A stretch of DNA of 64,000 nucleotides from Neckera pumila (taxonomy: Eukaryota; Streptophyta; Bryopsida; Hypnales; Neckeraceae), in the NCBI GenBank assembly GCA_963969595.1, contig OZ018408.1, forward strand, positions 36,580,108-36,644,107, written 5' to 3'. The notes under the pieces were generated by a model that saw nothing but the letters and a program-made list of their open reading frames with translations, did no database searches and was not told the origin of the DNA. Shown one piece after another: positions 12,113-23,204 of this stretch. A program made the translations under genes and the position numbers. Every line of letters begins with the position of its first letter. Position 1 is the first letter of the stretch.

Positions 12113-13366
12113 TCAAGTTATCCTTCCAATGAGGTTTTCGAATAGTCCAACAAGGAGTTCAGGGTCCTTCTGGCAGCGGTATGTACGATATTCTCCGAGT
12201 TTAGGAATATCTTGCACATCCTTCGCAAGAGTCTGTAACACAGAGTCTTTTATAATCTCTGAATTGTGATCAACACCCAGTTCCCATGTGCTAAGGGCTG
12301 TCTCTCTGGAAACATGCTTTGCAATGTAACGCTCTGCTATGAGTTGTAGAGATCTCACGCCATACCTCTTGGCTGCAGTAAGGAGCTTGGGTGCATAACT
12401 CTTGAGGTCCCTATGACTTATGTGGCCTGTGTAAAAGTAACGCACAAATGCATCCAATGCTTCTGGGAAAACATGTACCTCCATCGACACTGTCCCTAGT
12501 TGATCCAGGTTCCCTTTCATCTTCTTCAGTATCACATCAGATTTTGCAGCCTGCATGACGAATTACGTTCTGTAAGTCCTCCAAAGAACTTTTTAATCAC
12601 AAACTTGTCATTTAGGGTTAGCAAGTTTTCAAAATTTGTTTTGAAAATGACTTAGATAGGATTGTATCGAAGGTGCTTACTTCTCTCAAAGACGATCAAC
12701 ACACTGTTATCTCTAAGTTGAAATTATGTCAGGATTAAGAAACCCTAAAAATTTAGGAATTGCCGATCGGAGAATGTTTTTCCGGCTTATTAGATTATGA
12801 GGAAATTCGAGTGCCTCCCATAAGAAAGTCGACTTATGGATTGCATTCTATAGAGTATTGTGCGATTAGGAAGATTGCATTCTATAGAGTGTTGTGCGAT
12901 TAGGAAGAGCTTCGATATATGTGGGAGACGGTAGATTTGGTATTGAAATTAAGACAGTTCAATATTTATGGACACGCAGTAGCCGAGACTACCGACAGAC
13001 AGGTTGGTTGATTTGCCATCTTACAAGCACTGCTCGGTGCGCATTGACAATGTGGCCGCCAGCTTGCAAGACGATGTCGGTGTAGCCGGCACTCATGCAA
13101 ACAGGATCCCAGGTGGACAAGAAGATCAACTGTTCCTGCAACGAGCGTTCATTTTCTTCTTTCTCATGAAGCCTGTCCTGCAGCAGTTTCAGTTTCTTCT
13201 CCATTTCAAGCTTCACCGACTGCGCTTGGAAACTGGGACCCGACTTGAGCTCAGCCTCGTAGCCCCGTTCCTTGACTATAGTCTGGCACTTGGGGCATAA
13301 CTGATCCCATTGGGAAAGTGGGGACCCTGTGTTGCACCCTTGAGAGAGACGCCGCATTGTGGCCAT
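12113..13366 (-). CDS. BTB/POZ domain protein, At4g08455-like
   Basis: Two exons on the minus strand: 13366-13025 and 12550-12113. The intron has donor CTT|GTAAGA and acceptor TGCAG|GCTGC, and the frame is continuous for 259 residues. Residues 24-27 read CPKC, a possible zinc-knuckle remnant. Residues 48-82 are a charged coiled-coil stretch. The BTB/POZ domain runs from about 93 to 200 (GYTDIVLQAGGHIVNAHRA, then ALDAFVRYFYTG). A helical BACK-like tail ends in CQKDPELLVGLFENLI. Length and order resemble Arabidopsis At4g08455. Proteins of this type usually dimerise through BTB and may act as CUL3 ubiquitin-ligase adaptors, but the substrate is unknown. The 3' end faces that of CCB2 with only 74 bp between stop codons. 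The intron carries a 34-bp tandem repeat. Confidence 0.85.
12839..12906. repeat. 34-bp perfect-but-one tandem duplication in the BTB gene intron
   Basis: Two adjacent 34-base units start GATTGCATTCTATAGAGT. They differ at one base (A or G after AGAGT). The short age implied by one mismatch suggests a recent duplication. No function was seen. Confidence 0.85.
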
Positions 13367-14386
13367 GGCCTTTATAGATCCGGACTCCAGGACTCAACAC
13401 ACCACGGGAACAGATGCTGATTGCTGTGTAAATCCGAAGGTTTATTAGGAAAGCTTCATCACTGTTGCAATTCTGAAATACTGGAAGTCGTGTTCATCAT
13501 GGGAAATTACCTCATGATTTACACCAAGGATACATCGTTTTGCTGATGGCAGCCTCAGCATTTGGGAGACAGGCTGCCTAAGAAACCTGGGATGCTCCAA
13601 ATGGCGATCTTCTCATTCGCCCAACGCGATCGTTTCGCCAGGTACGCCCTGCCACATTTCTTCTATGCAATTGATTTCATTGGCTTCAGGTGTTCGACAG
13701 CTTCTCCACCAATCAACATATGGCGGTGAAGTCTAATTGCAGAACCCAAAGAGAAAATTGCAATTAAAATAAAGAATGTGGGACAGACGGTCGTAATTCC
13801 CCTTATGTAGTCTACGAAGAGAAGACCATGTTTATGTGCCGAGGAAAATGGCAGAGGAGGCCGGAAATAACGGCAGCAGTAGCCTGAATGCACAATCCAG
13901 TTGTTACGCTTATATCTACAATGGCCAACCGTTCTGTCTGGTACCTTGGGTTCTTCTACAGCAGGTGGCAAGGTTCCTCCCATTTACCAACTTGTACATC
14001 ATATTAAAACGAGTTGCTATGATTCATCTGTTGCTGTTTGCACAGTCTGTTGCAGCAACTCATTAGCGTGACAACCTGCTAATTGGTTACCGGGTAATCA
14101 GGTGCAGCATTGGTGTGAAGTAACCATGCAATCCAAGGTGGATGACTCGGCGGTCACGACTGTTGGCATCCAATCGCCATGTTGTGCGTCCTCTCAAAGC
14201 CCTTCGTTACCCACACCAGGCTCCTTCGTCTAGGAGCTCACCCGATGCGGAATCTGCTCTAGGCCCTGCTGGATCCTTTCTGTGCTGGGATCCTTGAAAT
14301 CTCCAGCAGAGTCTTCAGGTCTTCTTCTTCAAGACTCTTACAGTCTTGAGTAAGCAAAGCTTTGAGAAGAAGAAAGAGGGGTCACG
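13367..14386. other. Intergenic promoter region between the BTB gene and family gene A
   Basis: The two genes diverge from this 1.0-kb stretch, so it should hold both promoters and 5' leaders. It has reading frames on each strand. Minus 13983-13663 is 106 residues, with a hydrophobic segment near FFILIAIFSLGSAI. Plus 13848-14066 is 72 residues. Neither resembles a known protein and they overlap each other, so I do not call them genes. Confidence 0.4.
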
Positions 14387-15043
14387 ATGTGTGATAAACG
14401 ACCCTGTGACAAGTCGGGGTGTGCCAAGGCGAAGTGCGAAAGTTTATCCCCGAGGTACAAGCCCTGCACCGAGCCATGTGACTTCTCCCCTTGTATTACC
14501 ACATGCCGGGAAAGGGTGCCCACACCACCGTTCTCTAAGCCTCCATGCTCTCGCGCAGCGCCACCCCCTGACCTACGTCACATAAATCCGGAAGATCGAA
14601 AGGCTTTTCGACAGTGCAAGATCCAGCAATGGCTGGACAACATGGTGGCACGAGCGCCCCGGGAGTGCTTCGGGCACTACATTGGTAGGGCCTATGCGGT
14701 GGCCTCACGCGAGCTCAACTTCGATGCACAAGCGAGAAGTTGCATTGGCGACGAGTTCCCCCACTTCGTCGACCGATTCGCGTGGCGCATTCTTCATGGG
14801 TCGAGACTTAACATGCAAAAGCATGGAGTCTCCATTGGCCATAACGTGGAGCAGCAGAACCTGGCCTTGTTGAGGGAAGAGTGTGAGGAGCTCTTCAATG
14901 AAGGTCAGATCGTGCCGGATCCTACTATGAGAATGAACATGGGAGACACCTGGGTGCATGAAGGCGACCACTGCTCGTCTAGCCGAGCAGGACGCGATTG
15001 CCAAGTCGAAGCACACCAGGGAAACCACGAACCGTTTAAATAA
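14387..15043 (+). CDS. Uncharacterised cysteine-rich protein, paralogue of gene B (gene A)
   Basis: A single open frame of 218 residues from ATG after GTCACG. I do not recognise it as a known family. Residues 2-54 are cysteine-rich, with Cys at 2, 7, 12 and 17 (every fifth residue), then 27, 31, 36, 40 and 54. A 105-residue domain follows at about 66-172. It starts NPEDRKAFRQCKIQQWL, continues CFGHYIGRAYAVASRELN and ends NLALLREECEELFNEG. The same domain, in the same order, ends the protein of the convergent gene at 17398-16088, so the two are paralogues. The tail after residue 172 has no counterpart in B. A different C-terminus by splicing is possible, because CAATGAAG|GTCAGA resembles a donor. 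There is no signal peptide or membrane segment, so a cytosolic or nuclear site is likely. Confidence 0.65.
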   Translation: MCDKRPCDKSGCAKAKCESLSPRYKPCTEPCDFSPCITTCRERVPTPPFSKPPCSRAAPPPDLRHINPEDRKAFRQCKIQQWLDNMVARAPRECFGHYIGRAYAVASRELNFDAQARSCIGDEFPHFVDRFAWRILHGSRLNMQKHGVSIGHNVEQQNLALLREECEELFNEGQIVPDPTMRMNMGDTWVHEGDHCSSSRAGRDCQVEAHQGNHEPFK

Positions 15044-16087
15044 TCCATCGGCACATTTGAGCTTGTCGTTGCGCTCTATGGATGAAGCCAGAGGTATTTG
15101 CAGTACTCGATCTTTTAGGGTTTACTCTCGAACTATAGACGGGATCAGTACAAAAAGGAGAAAGAGGAAGACATAAACACCGGACTGTCAGGTACGACCA
15201 GGAATGGATCTCTCCTAACTCGGTTAGAGACGATTGATAGATCAGAAAACCCAACTCCAGTAGCCTTCTTCGGAGAGCTGAACTCTTGGTTAGGTTTAGT
15301 CGTTCTTAGTTACGTGAAGTCATGACATCGTAAGGCTGGAGCTCTTGATTTTAAGTAAACCATCAATAGAAACCTCCAGAGGAGATTCCAAGCTCCTTTA
15401 CTATCATATGTGCTCAGATTCTCTTGGTTTGAAAAAAAGTAGATGTTGCGTCCTTTACTACTCTGCAAGCTTGCTTCTGTACCTTCCATATTGAGCTTTA
15501 AATTTCTCTTTCAATAGCCTCGGTCATACAGCAGTGAGATATAATGAAGTCGAGAGGTGATCAGCATTTCACATAATAACAGCACTCGTCCCTTCACTCG
15601 CCAACCAAGAAATAGGAGATTTGTTCTTGCCTACAAATTTGCAGACGAAAAAGCAAGTATCTCGGGCGCAAGAGAACTAGAGTTTAGGGCTGACGAGCAG
15701 CGAGCTTTGATCACTACTGTAGTGGAAAATTCACCCTAGAGGTATTCTAGAAAACCTAGCCACATTAAACCATGTCAATCGTAACGCCTATGTTTTTAGT
15801 GCGTCTCGATTTTCTAGAATCCCTCTGGCGGTGGATTTTCTACAATCAGATCCACGTACACTGCATGATATCCTACCCAACGATCTCTCCAAGACGTCAG
15901 TTGCTCTGCAACAACAGCACAATAATTTATCAGAAAATCATAGTGAAGGAATGCAAGTGGTTGGACTACATTGAAGAGGACAATCGGGGACGCAAACCTT
16001 CAACATCTTTGTTGGATTTCTGCACACAACTGCAGCAGGACCATCGATGCTCTTCAAAGTAACCAGATGCTTGAATCCTGTAGTATC
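15044..16087. other. 1-kb region between the 3' ends of genes A and B
   Basis: The two paralogues converge here. It should hold both 3' untranslated regions. The plus-strand frames at 15557-15739 and 15772-16062 show no family resemblance. No repeat was recognised. Confidence 0.4.
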
Positions 16088-17398
16088 CTAACGCCAGTCA
16101 CGACGCTTGAGATTTTGCATGATGCCCATGGGGCTTCGTTGGCTCAGAATCAGAATCTTCATATAATTCCGCTCTTGCTCATTACACGCATCCACACGTC
16201 GCTCCGTCTCGTTAAGATGTCGCCGCAACACGGACCCGAGCGCCACGCACTCTTCTCGCAACATGCTCAGAAAGACCTCATTATCCCGGCCGGAGTACGC
16301 AGTGCCCGACCTCAGCAACCTTGACACCGTCCCTCGGTGGAGCCTCAGCACCCACACATCCAGGGAACTCAAATGCTCATCAACATACCCCAGCAGATGC
16401 TTCGACTTGTTCGAGTTCAATTCCTCGTTCGCATAAGCGTAGCAGCGAATAAGGTAATTGGAAAACCTCTCGGGGGGATCACGTTGTCGTGTGCAAATCT
16501 CACGAAGATACTCCTCCAACTTGCATTGCCGATACGCCTGACGATCGTCGGAGGCGATGCTCTTGAGTTTTGGATCATGGTCCCAGTCCAGCGGACTGCA
16601 ACAAGGCTCATATTTTCGGCAATCCTCCTCCTCCAAAAGCTCCTGATCGTTATCTTCAACACTCTTGTAGGATTGCGAGCTACAGGATGCTGTGTCCCCG
16701 TCGACGCGGTTGAAAAGAATGTTAGGGTGTCGTGCATGTGGACGCAAGGACGACTTCGCTGGCGGACGGCGTCGCCCAGGATTGTACATGCCCTTCCACA
16801 AAATCGGGTTATCTCTTTCGTCATACTTGTCCAAGACGCTGATCGGGCTGCCCATGTAGGATCCATCGTAAGGACCTCTGCCTACACTCTCCAATACCTT
16901 CTTCTGCATCGGTGCTTTCTTCTGTCTGCTTGGAGGAGTATACTCCTCACTCCCGCCCACATAACAACCCTGCTGCTGTGATCCTGCAGGCGACTGGCTC
17001 ATTGCAGAACAATGAGGAGAAGTCCCCGTACTCTTCGCCCTAGGCGATAAGGCTCCCACGGAAGAAGAACCCACATTGTCGTGCACCTTCGAGCTCTTCA
17101 AGATCGATTTCGGCATTGTACGGTGGGGAGAACTTTGAGGCCTTCGGCTTTGCACGTTCTGATACTCACATGATGATGCGCTCTTCCTGAGCAGTGGTGA
17201 AACCCTAGAATTGGGATTCGGTCTTCTCCTGGGAGTATTGTTGCGCGAGGAGCCAGGGCTCTTGAGAATTGATCGCGGCGTCGTTCGCTGCGGCGGTGAG
17301 ACGATCTTCTGCCTGCTCTTGGGCGGGATGTAGCCATCGGGTACGAAATGGTTATGTTTTCTTGGAGGGGCAGCACTCCGACCAAAGATACTTATCAT
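16088..17398 (-). CDS. Uncharacterised basic, proline/serine-rich protein with C-terminal family domain (gene B)
   Basis: An intronless frame of 436 residues from ATG at 17398 (ISIFGRS follows). The open frame extends 13 codons further upstream but only to a GTG. The N-terminal half is basic and probably disordered. It carries two copies of a P-[RK]-S-I-L-K-S motif (about 41-48 and 95-102) and a SPISVLDKYD motif (184-193). SP-[IV]-SVL[DE] also appears in plant TON1-recruiting-motif proteins; that likeness is short and may be chance. An acidic stretch (about 245-262) precedes the domain shared with gene A (about 284-390). This reads DDRQAYRQCKLEEYL, FSNYLIRCYAYANEELN and SMLREECVALG. A helical, charged end follows. 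No known family or function is recognised. Coding quality is supported by 1.3 kb without a stop and by the paralogue. Confidence 0.75.
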   Translation of the reverse strand: MISIFGRSAAPPRKHNHFVPDGYIPPKSRQKIVSPPQRTTPRSILKSPGSSRNNTPRRRPNPNSRVSPLLRKSASSCEYQNVQSRRPQSSPHRTMPKSILKSSKVHDNVGSSSVGALSPRAKSTGTSPHCSAMSQSPAGSQQQGCYVGGSEEYTPPSRQKKAPMQKKVLESVGRGPYDGSYMGSPISVLDKYDERDNPILWKGMYNPGRRRPPAKSSLRPHARHPNILFNRVDGDTASCSSQSYKSVEDNDQELLEEEDCRKYEPCCSPLDWDHDPKLKSIASDDRQAYRQCKLEEYLREICTRQRDPPERFSNYLIRCYAYANEELNSNKSKHLLGYVDEHLSSLDVWVLRLHRGTVSRLLRSGTAYSGRDNEVFLSMLREECVALGSVLRRHLNETERRVDACNEQERNYMKILILSQRSPMGIMQNLKRRDWR

Positions 17399-17782
17399 CT
17401 TTAATACTCCGTGAACAACCCTGTTATCTCGCCACACTCATCAGTCGGCAAGTGTGACAAAATGCTTCCTCAGTTTCAATACCAGATCTCCTTATATTGC
17501 GATGCCGGACATGTAAACGTTAACATGCATGAGCCGCAGTCCTCACGGGAGAGATTTGGAACAGAACATGCATGCTCATGGAACAATTACTTGTGCAACA
17601 TGAAAGAACTGATAGGAGTCTGCTCAAAGGAAAAAATCTGCTCTTGTTTCTGTAAATTGGCTAAAGAACCAAGTAATGCGCCAGTGAGCACGCAGTGGGC
17701 GTGAAGGAGCTGAAAAGCTCCCGAGCAGCTGCAGCGCTCACGCGGGGGCGAAGACAAGATATCAAGCGGCGCTGTCTGGTAC

Positions 17783-19108
17783 TTAACCCCTAAATGCCCA
17801 AGGTCTGTTTTGAGCTTCTTGGAATTTGCTCTAAATTGAACAAAAAGCCATTATTTTGATAAATTGAATCATCACAAATGTTACCATTAATAAGAGGGGC
17901 TCATGCTTGCTATGCTACGCATTCATTGTATCACATATTAGTAAAATTTTGATATATTTGAATAGAATGCATGATAATGATTTCAATAAGTCTTTGAAAT
18001 AATTAATTTTAATATTTTATAAAAATATTTTCAATCATGCATACATAAAAATAATATTTTCACACAATGTTATATTACAAAAATAGAATAGTAGTTTGCA
18101 ATCACCTCTGTAATATCACTTTTACAGCTTTTATGATCTCAAAATTCTATTGCTACTACCAAATGATTTGAGAAATTTATTCAAATGAAGCGATTTTGGA
18201 TTTAACAACAATTAAGTTGTTCATGAAGTTTTTGAAATTTCCAAGTTTTTCTTTTCAATTCACCAAGTTTTTGGGTTGCCATTGTTCGTAACAATTGAGT
18301 CAACTTTTGAATGCATTGCAATAAATGTATATCTTTTATAGTATTCATCATTGCATATATTTCATTCATCATTCATTAAATTTCTATTATACATTTCAAT
18401 GTATGCTTATTTACAAACAAAATTATACAAAGATTTTAGTAATTTTTATTTGAAGATTTATTGAAATTTTTGTTCTGTATTTATCTAATACATAAAAATT
18501 ATAATAAAATTCTAATAATGAATGCATAGCATAGCAAGCGCCAACCGCTAGTTTAAAAAAAATATAATCGTGCATACAAATTCAAAGTAGACATGCTAGA
18601 GATCACATAGGAAAAGAAAACACAACAATAGCAATTAAGAATTGAAAGATTATAATGTTTGATCATGACGCTGTTAAAATTATGAAAATATTTCACCTCT
18701 CTTTTTGCATGTCAAATTTAAAAATTTGGTCACCAAAAAAATATGAGGTTGGAGGGCCTCACATGCATAACCCCAATCACTTTATGGCTTTTCAAAATCT
18801 ATTCTACAATTTTTTTAAATGAATTTCTGGTTTGATTTTTTCTCCTAGATCTAGTGTATTTGAGGTTCATCTCCAAAAGCCTTCAACACTAAGGAAGTCA
18901 AGATTGCAATGGATACCCTCACACAAAATTGTAAACAAAAAAATCATAATCATTCATTTTCAAAGTTAGATTTTTGATGCTAAAACTAGACCTCAAGAAG
19001 AATTTGTCAAAAATATAAACTACTAAAAATAAGAACTTAGTTAGGTCTTATTTAACTTCAAAGTTTTATTTAACACCAAAATGTAGTGCCTCGGGCATTT
19101 AGGGGTTG
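17783..19108. mobile_element. Repeat family 1, long variant (copy e) carrying a nested element
   Basis: It starts TTAACCCCTAAATGCCCAAGG and ends CTCGGGCATTTAGGGGTTGA, which are inverted repeats. The interior differs from the 0.9-kb copies and contains the separate inverted-repeat element at 17905-18539. There is no reading frame of note. Confidence 0.55.
17905..18539. mobile_element. Nested 635-bp element with 23-bp terminal inverted repeats
   Basis: The left end GCTTGCTATGCTACGCATTC is repeated inverted at the right end (GAATGCATAGCATAGCAAGC), with one mismatch over 23 bases. The inside is AT-rich and non-coding. It lies inside the longer family 1 element, so it is probably the younger insertion. 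Confidence 0.65.
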
Positions 19109-20815
19109 AGGAGCAAAGGTTGGATGAAACCATCCATTGACAATAAATAAAAAAGGAATCTCATCCAATAGAGCCCTTTCAAACTTATATACTGACCCGG
19201 AAAAATATTTTGATAAAAAATGCTGAACATTTTGGATGCCGCTTTTTCAAAACAACATTTGTATAGAAGTTTAAAAAGAAAATGTAACATTCATGATATT
19301 TGCATTTGCATAACCTGACATTCTAAAATGGTGTTACTTGATGATATAGGGGTTTGGTAATTATTTTATTATAACTGGTATAAATAAATAAATAATTATT
19401 AACCATTTTAAGACTACAAATTATTTCTAAATATCCCAGAAGCGTTGTAATTTATTTGTGTTATATTTATAATTACATTGTACATATAAATTATTTCATG
19501 TTAGGAAATTAGACTTCTTTTTAAGTTGCAACAACATTGTACATTAGAACCTGGTACTTGAATATTTTTACTATGTTACTATTGAAAATTTATGCAATGC
19601 TACTTTTCCATGGATCCAAAATCAATAGCATTTTATCATTCTCAACAATGATTCAATGATATAATTTTCTTCCTTGATTCTTCAAATTAAAAGCTCATTA
19701 GAGCAAATTGGGCTTCTAAGACTTCACATAGTATGATTTCTTGATTTTTATTCTTAACACGTATCTAATTATTAGATGATTAGCTCCAAACATTTTGAAT
19801 TATAAAAAATATATTTATTGTAGTATTTTAAATAGAAAGAAGATTGTATTCCATTAGGGATGAATGAAATGTCTTTTATTTGTGTACACTTAGCTCTACA
19901 AAGTAGCTATAGGTTAAATTCTTGAAAACTTAAATTTTTTGGCTTAAATAATAAATAAATAAATAAATAAATAAAAATAAGTATATTATTTTGGCAATGT
20001 AGCCTTACAATTTTTTGGATTTTTAGATTAGGCAAATGAGAATATAAGCCATTTTTTTGACCTATCTCCTATTTTAAGCTCAAATTCAAATTTCATCTTC
20101 CAATTGCGTTATTGAATCCATGCACTTGACTTCTTGTTCCTTTGTCTATGCTATTTTGACAAGTATTATACTTTGGAAGTATTACTCAAGGATTTAAAAC
20201 CTTTGTGTTGAGTAGCAAATCATGCCTAACCAAGTGCCTAACAAACAAATGCTAGGGGGTAAAGCTTGATTTACCTTCTAACAACCAAATTTATCATGAA
20301 CTAGGAATTGGGAATAACATACAATGAAATGGTGGTCAAAATGTGAAATTTGGACTCATTTGCACAAAAAGGCAAAAATTAGCTCAAACCTGGCTGATGA
20401 AGAAATGGAGATGAACTTTTGTAGTATACAATGGTCGATAGCGGCCTTTGATGGTAGACGAGCAAATTGTGAACACTTGTTTGGTAATATGTGAGCATGT
20501 TTAATTTCTCTATGCCACCACACGCTCCAAGAGATTTTCCAAAAGTCCTTCATTTGACATTCAGTGTCAGACATCCAAACAACCTTGTGAACAAATGCAT
20601 CCGCTTCTTATCAATATAGATGAACAATTGTTCAAATAGATGAAACTTACGGCTCAAATTACTCAAATTTGTGATTCAATTGCAACATTTAGAAAATCAC
20701 AGAGATGAATATTCTAAACCTATAATTTGGCACTAGATTGAACATGGTCTTTGACTAGCCTTATGACGCACCATAGGCATGAAATCCCTTGGATAATGAC
20801 AATCCTGTTTTGGCT
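19109..20815. other. AT-rich intergenic stretch, no gene seen
   Basis: I see no coding sequence. It holds an ATAA/AAAT microsatellite at about 19946-19980. A few frames of 60-72 codons have no family resemblance. Confidence 0.5.
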
Positions 20816-21740
20816 TAACTCCTAAAGGACCATTGTCCTTTCGGGGGACAAATGGGATTTAGAGCAGGTACCTATGGGCTGAATTTTTATCACAATTTTC
20901 TAAAACATTTTATGGAGATTGAAAACTGATAAGCTTTGTGGGAATATAATTTTTTTTTTCAATCAATGCTCGGGATCAAAAGTTATGCCTAAGTAAGTTC
21001 AAAACAGGGGAGAAGGGGCAGCAAAAAAAATTTGCAAAAAATTTAGTTTTTTTTGAAAATTTTTTTTACCTTATAGATTATATTTTTGCCTATTTGGAAA
21101 GCTTTGATTCATTTCATTTAGATTTTTTATGAGAAAGTTATGGACAATCTTGTTTTTCGGGCAATTAGAACATCTTCTTGAAAAAAATAACTTGTAGGAT
21201 TCATTTAGAATGCAATTTTTGCAATTTTTCAGAAAAAAGTTCCACACGGTTTATTTTTTGTGCTAGAGCAATCTCACCAATGGGATTAGTGCATTTTAAC
21301 TCCATCTAAAAGATATTAATATTTTAGGTTTTCCTTCTATTTTCTACGTACTTCTACTTAACAATTTTTTTAAGAATGAAAATTAAGTTTTTTTGAACTT
21401 TTTTTTTTCCTAGACTCTCAACTCAATTCTCCACTAGAAAGATTAAAAGTTCAAAACTCTATAGTGCAAAAAACTTAAGTTAAAAATATTCAAAGTCAAA
21501 AAATCTAGTCCCGTAATGTGATGAAAATCTTGTTTTTTTCACTTCAAACGCAGATATCTTGCAATCTGTGTGGTCAAAAATTTTGAAATTTTTTCCACAC
21601 ATTCTCATACTAGTTAGGTAAAAGATACTATGGTTAGATGTGCAAAAAATTTTTTTTTTAAATTTTTTTACTCTTTGCTCTAGAAATGGCAGTTTTGAGA
21701 GTTTTTTGGCAAAAAAAAGGCCATGGTCCTTAAGGGGTTA
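20816..21740 (+). mobile_element. Repeat family 1, copy b
   Basis: The ends TTAACTCCTAAAGGACCATT and GGTCCTTAAGGGGTTA are inverted repeats. Just inside the left end is GTCCTTTCGGGGGAC, a short palindrome also seen in copy c (GTCCCTTCGAGGGAC). Much of the interior matches 42640-43558 in the same orientation, for example AATATTTTAG near the block GGATTAGTGCATTTTAA. No protein is encoded. Confidence 0.65.
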
Positions 21741-22140
21741 ATTGCAAGAAATACCTGTACTATTTTGCATCCTACTTTGCAAACGATATGTTTTTTGGCC
21801 ATAACTTTTGCATTATACCTCTAAAGGATTCGAAATCTTAATCAAGGTACACAAGACTATTATATAATATAAAATAATTTTTTTATATCTATCCAAATTT
21901 TTTTTCTCTCTTCAGTAATATACAATATCAAACAATATTTTTTGAAACTTCATCAAACAAAAAAATGATTTACTGTTTAAAAAATACTCCCGATTGTATG
22001 TGACCTTTACAATGTGGGTGGGTGGGTGTTTAGTCCTATTTTGGGTCCAAAAAAGCAAATTTAGAGCTAAAAATTGGGATTTGAGGTCATCTATTAATAA
22101 ACTTTATAAAAATTTACCACATTGTTGAAGAAATTTATGG
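21741..22140 (+). repeat. Repeat family 4, first copy
   Basis: It shares ordered blocks with about 62950-63310. These are a CCATAACTTTTGCAT / TCATAACTTTTGCAT pair, AAGGTACA, GGGTGTTTAGTCCTATTTTG against GGGGTTTAGTCCTATTTTT, and GAGGTCATCTATTAATA against GAGGTCTACTAACAATA. No termini or coding sequence can be defined. It abuts the end of family 1 copy b. Confidence 0.5.
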
Positions 22141-22534
22141 TGAATAATGCATGCCAATTGAACTCCCTTCAAAAATATGTAGACTAGATTGAAGATGTCA
22201 GAGTATGAGCTACAATGCAAGAATTTGAGCTACAATGTGATCTATAATGAAAGAATTTGACCATATTGTACTTTATAAGTACATGTATTATGTATAATGT
22301 TCTTAATCCAATTTCTAATTAGAATATTGTTGAAGAGTAAGAATCACTTTATATTCCAAATATTGTTGAAGAATAGGAATTATAAGGGGAGTGAATACCA
22401 ACAACCACTTCACTTTTTGTAAAGTAGCCTCTAAGTCTTTTCCACTGACAAATACTTGAATTCCATAGTCTTATGCTTCAGTAGCCAGACACCATCATTC
22501 TATTAGTGCAAAACCACTTTCAGCTTGTGCAAGC

Positions 22535-22935
22535 GTGTTAAACCCTAAACCTTGAGTTCAAAAGTTGAAGATGAGTAAGGGATGGTATGAAGAAATTCCG
22601 AATTGGAAAGCAAAAGCAAAGAATCAGTAGATAGCCTTGCTATTGAAACAATTTGTAGTGATGGCTGGTGACACCTACCTTGGATTGACGTTGCTAGCTT
22701 GGTGATCTCATAAAACAGCTTAGTAAATGTATGTATTCACCAACATCAACTCATTAAGTCTTTTGGTTGCATCAACAAGATTAGGAAGAGTGATGGACAA
22801 TTTTTTGAGGAGTTGTGCTCTCTAATTTGTTTTGAATTTGTTGTCAATCTGCATGCATTTAGTGAATTTATCCCCCATCAAGAATTTCTTTATATACGTT
22901 GACATGAGTTGGTGTCGTTGCATTTTTTAGAAGGA
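22535..22935 (+). pseudogene. Decayed partial duplicate of the mitochondrial bS6 gene (5' leader, exon 1, start of intron)
   Basis: The segment follows 23765-24180 of the real gene base by base with many changes. TTAAACCCTAAACCTTGAG matches CTAAACCCTAAACCCTGAG. GAAATTCCGAATTGGAAAGC matches GAAATTCCGAATTGGGAAGC. TCACCAACATCAA, TTTTGGTTGCATCAAC and GATTAGGAAGAGTGATGG match the exon. ATCAAGAATTTCTTTATA matches the intron. The ATG-PLYDF start is destroyed and internal stops and deletions are present, so no protein can be made. Most differences are CG in the gene changed to TG or CA here, the signature of methyl-cytosine deamination. Exon 2 is absent. The copy lies 1.2 kb upstream in the same orientation, so a tandem duplication that was then silenced is the simplest explanation. 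Confidence 0.85.
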
Positions 22936-23204
22936 AGTAGAAGAGATGGTGTAAGTTGTAAGCCCCCCGATGGCCGTGGCAATGGAGTTTGTCGCAAACA
23001 CTTTAGGTTGGGCATTTAACAACACATGATTTGAAGGAATGGTAGAAATCTTCACATAGGCAAGACTTGCCACTTGATGCAACGTGGGTTTTTTGAAGAA
23101 TGAATATGTTTTTGTTTTTTCTCTCATCTTCCCTCCTAATTATTTATGCAACCAAATTCCTGTTGTCCAAAATTATTCTCCTATGCAGCCCAAACGTCAT
23201 GCTC

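Noticed and set aside
13663..13983. 106-residue minus-strand frame with a hydrophobic segment
   Set aside because: No family resemblance, and it overlaps a plus-strand frame in a promoter region. It could be a small lineage-specific protein but cannot be supported.
16337..16981. 214-codon plus-strand frame opposite gene B
   Set aside because: It lies wholly antisense to gene B, whose paralogue supports the minus strand as coding.
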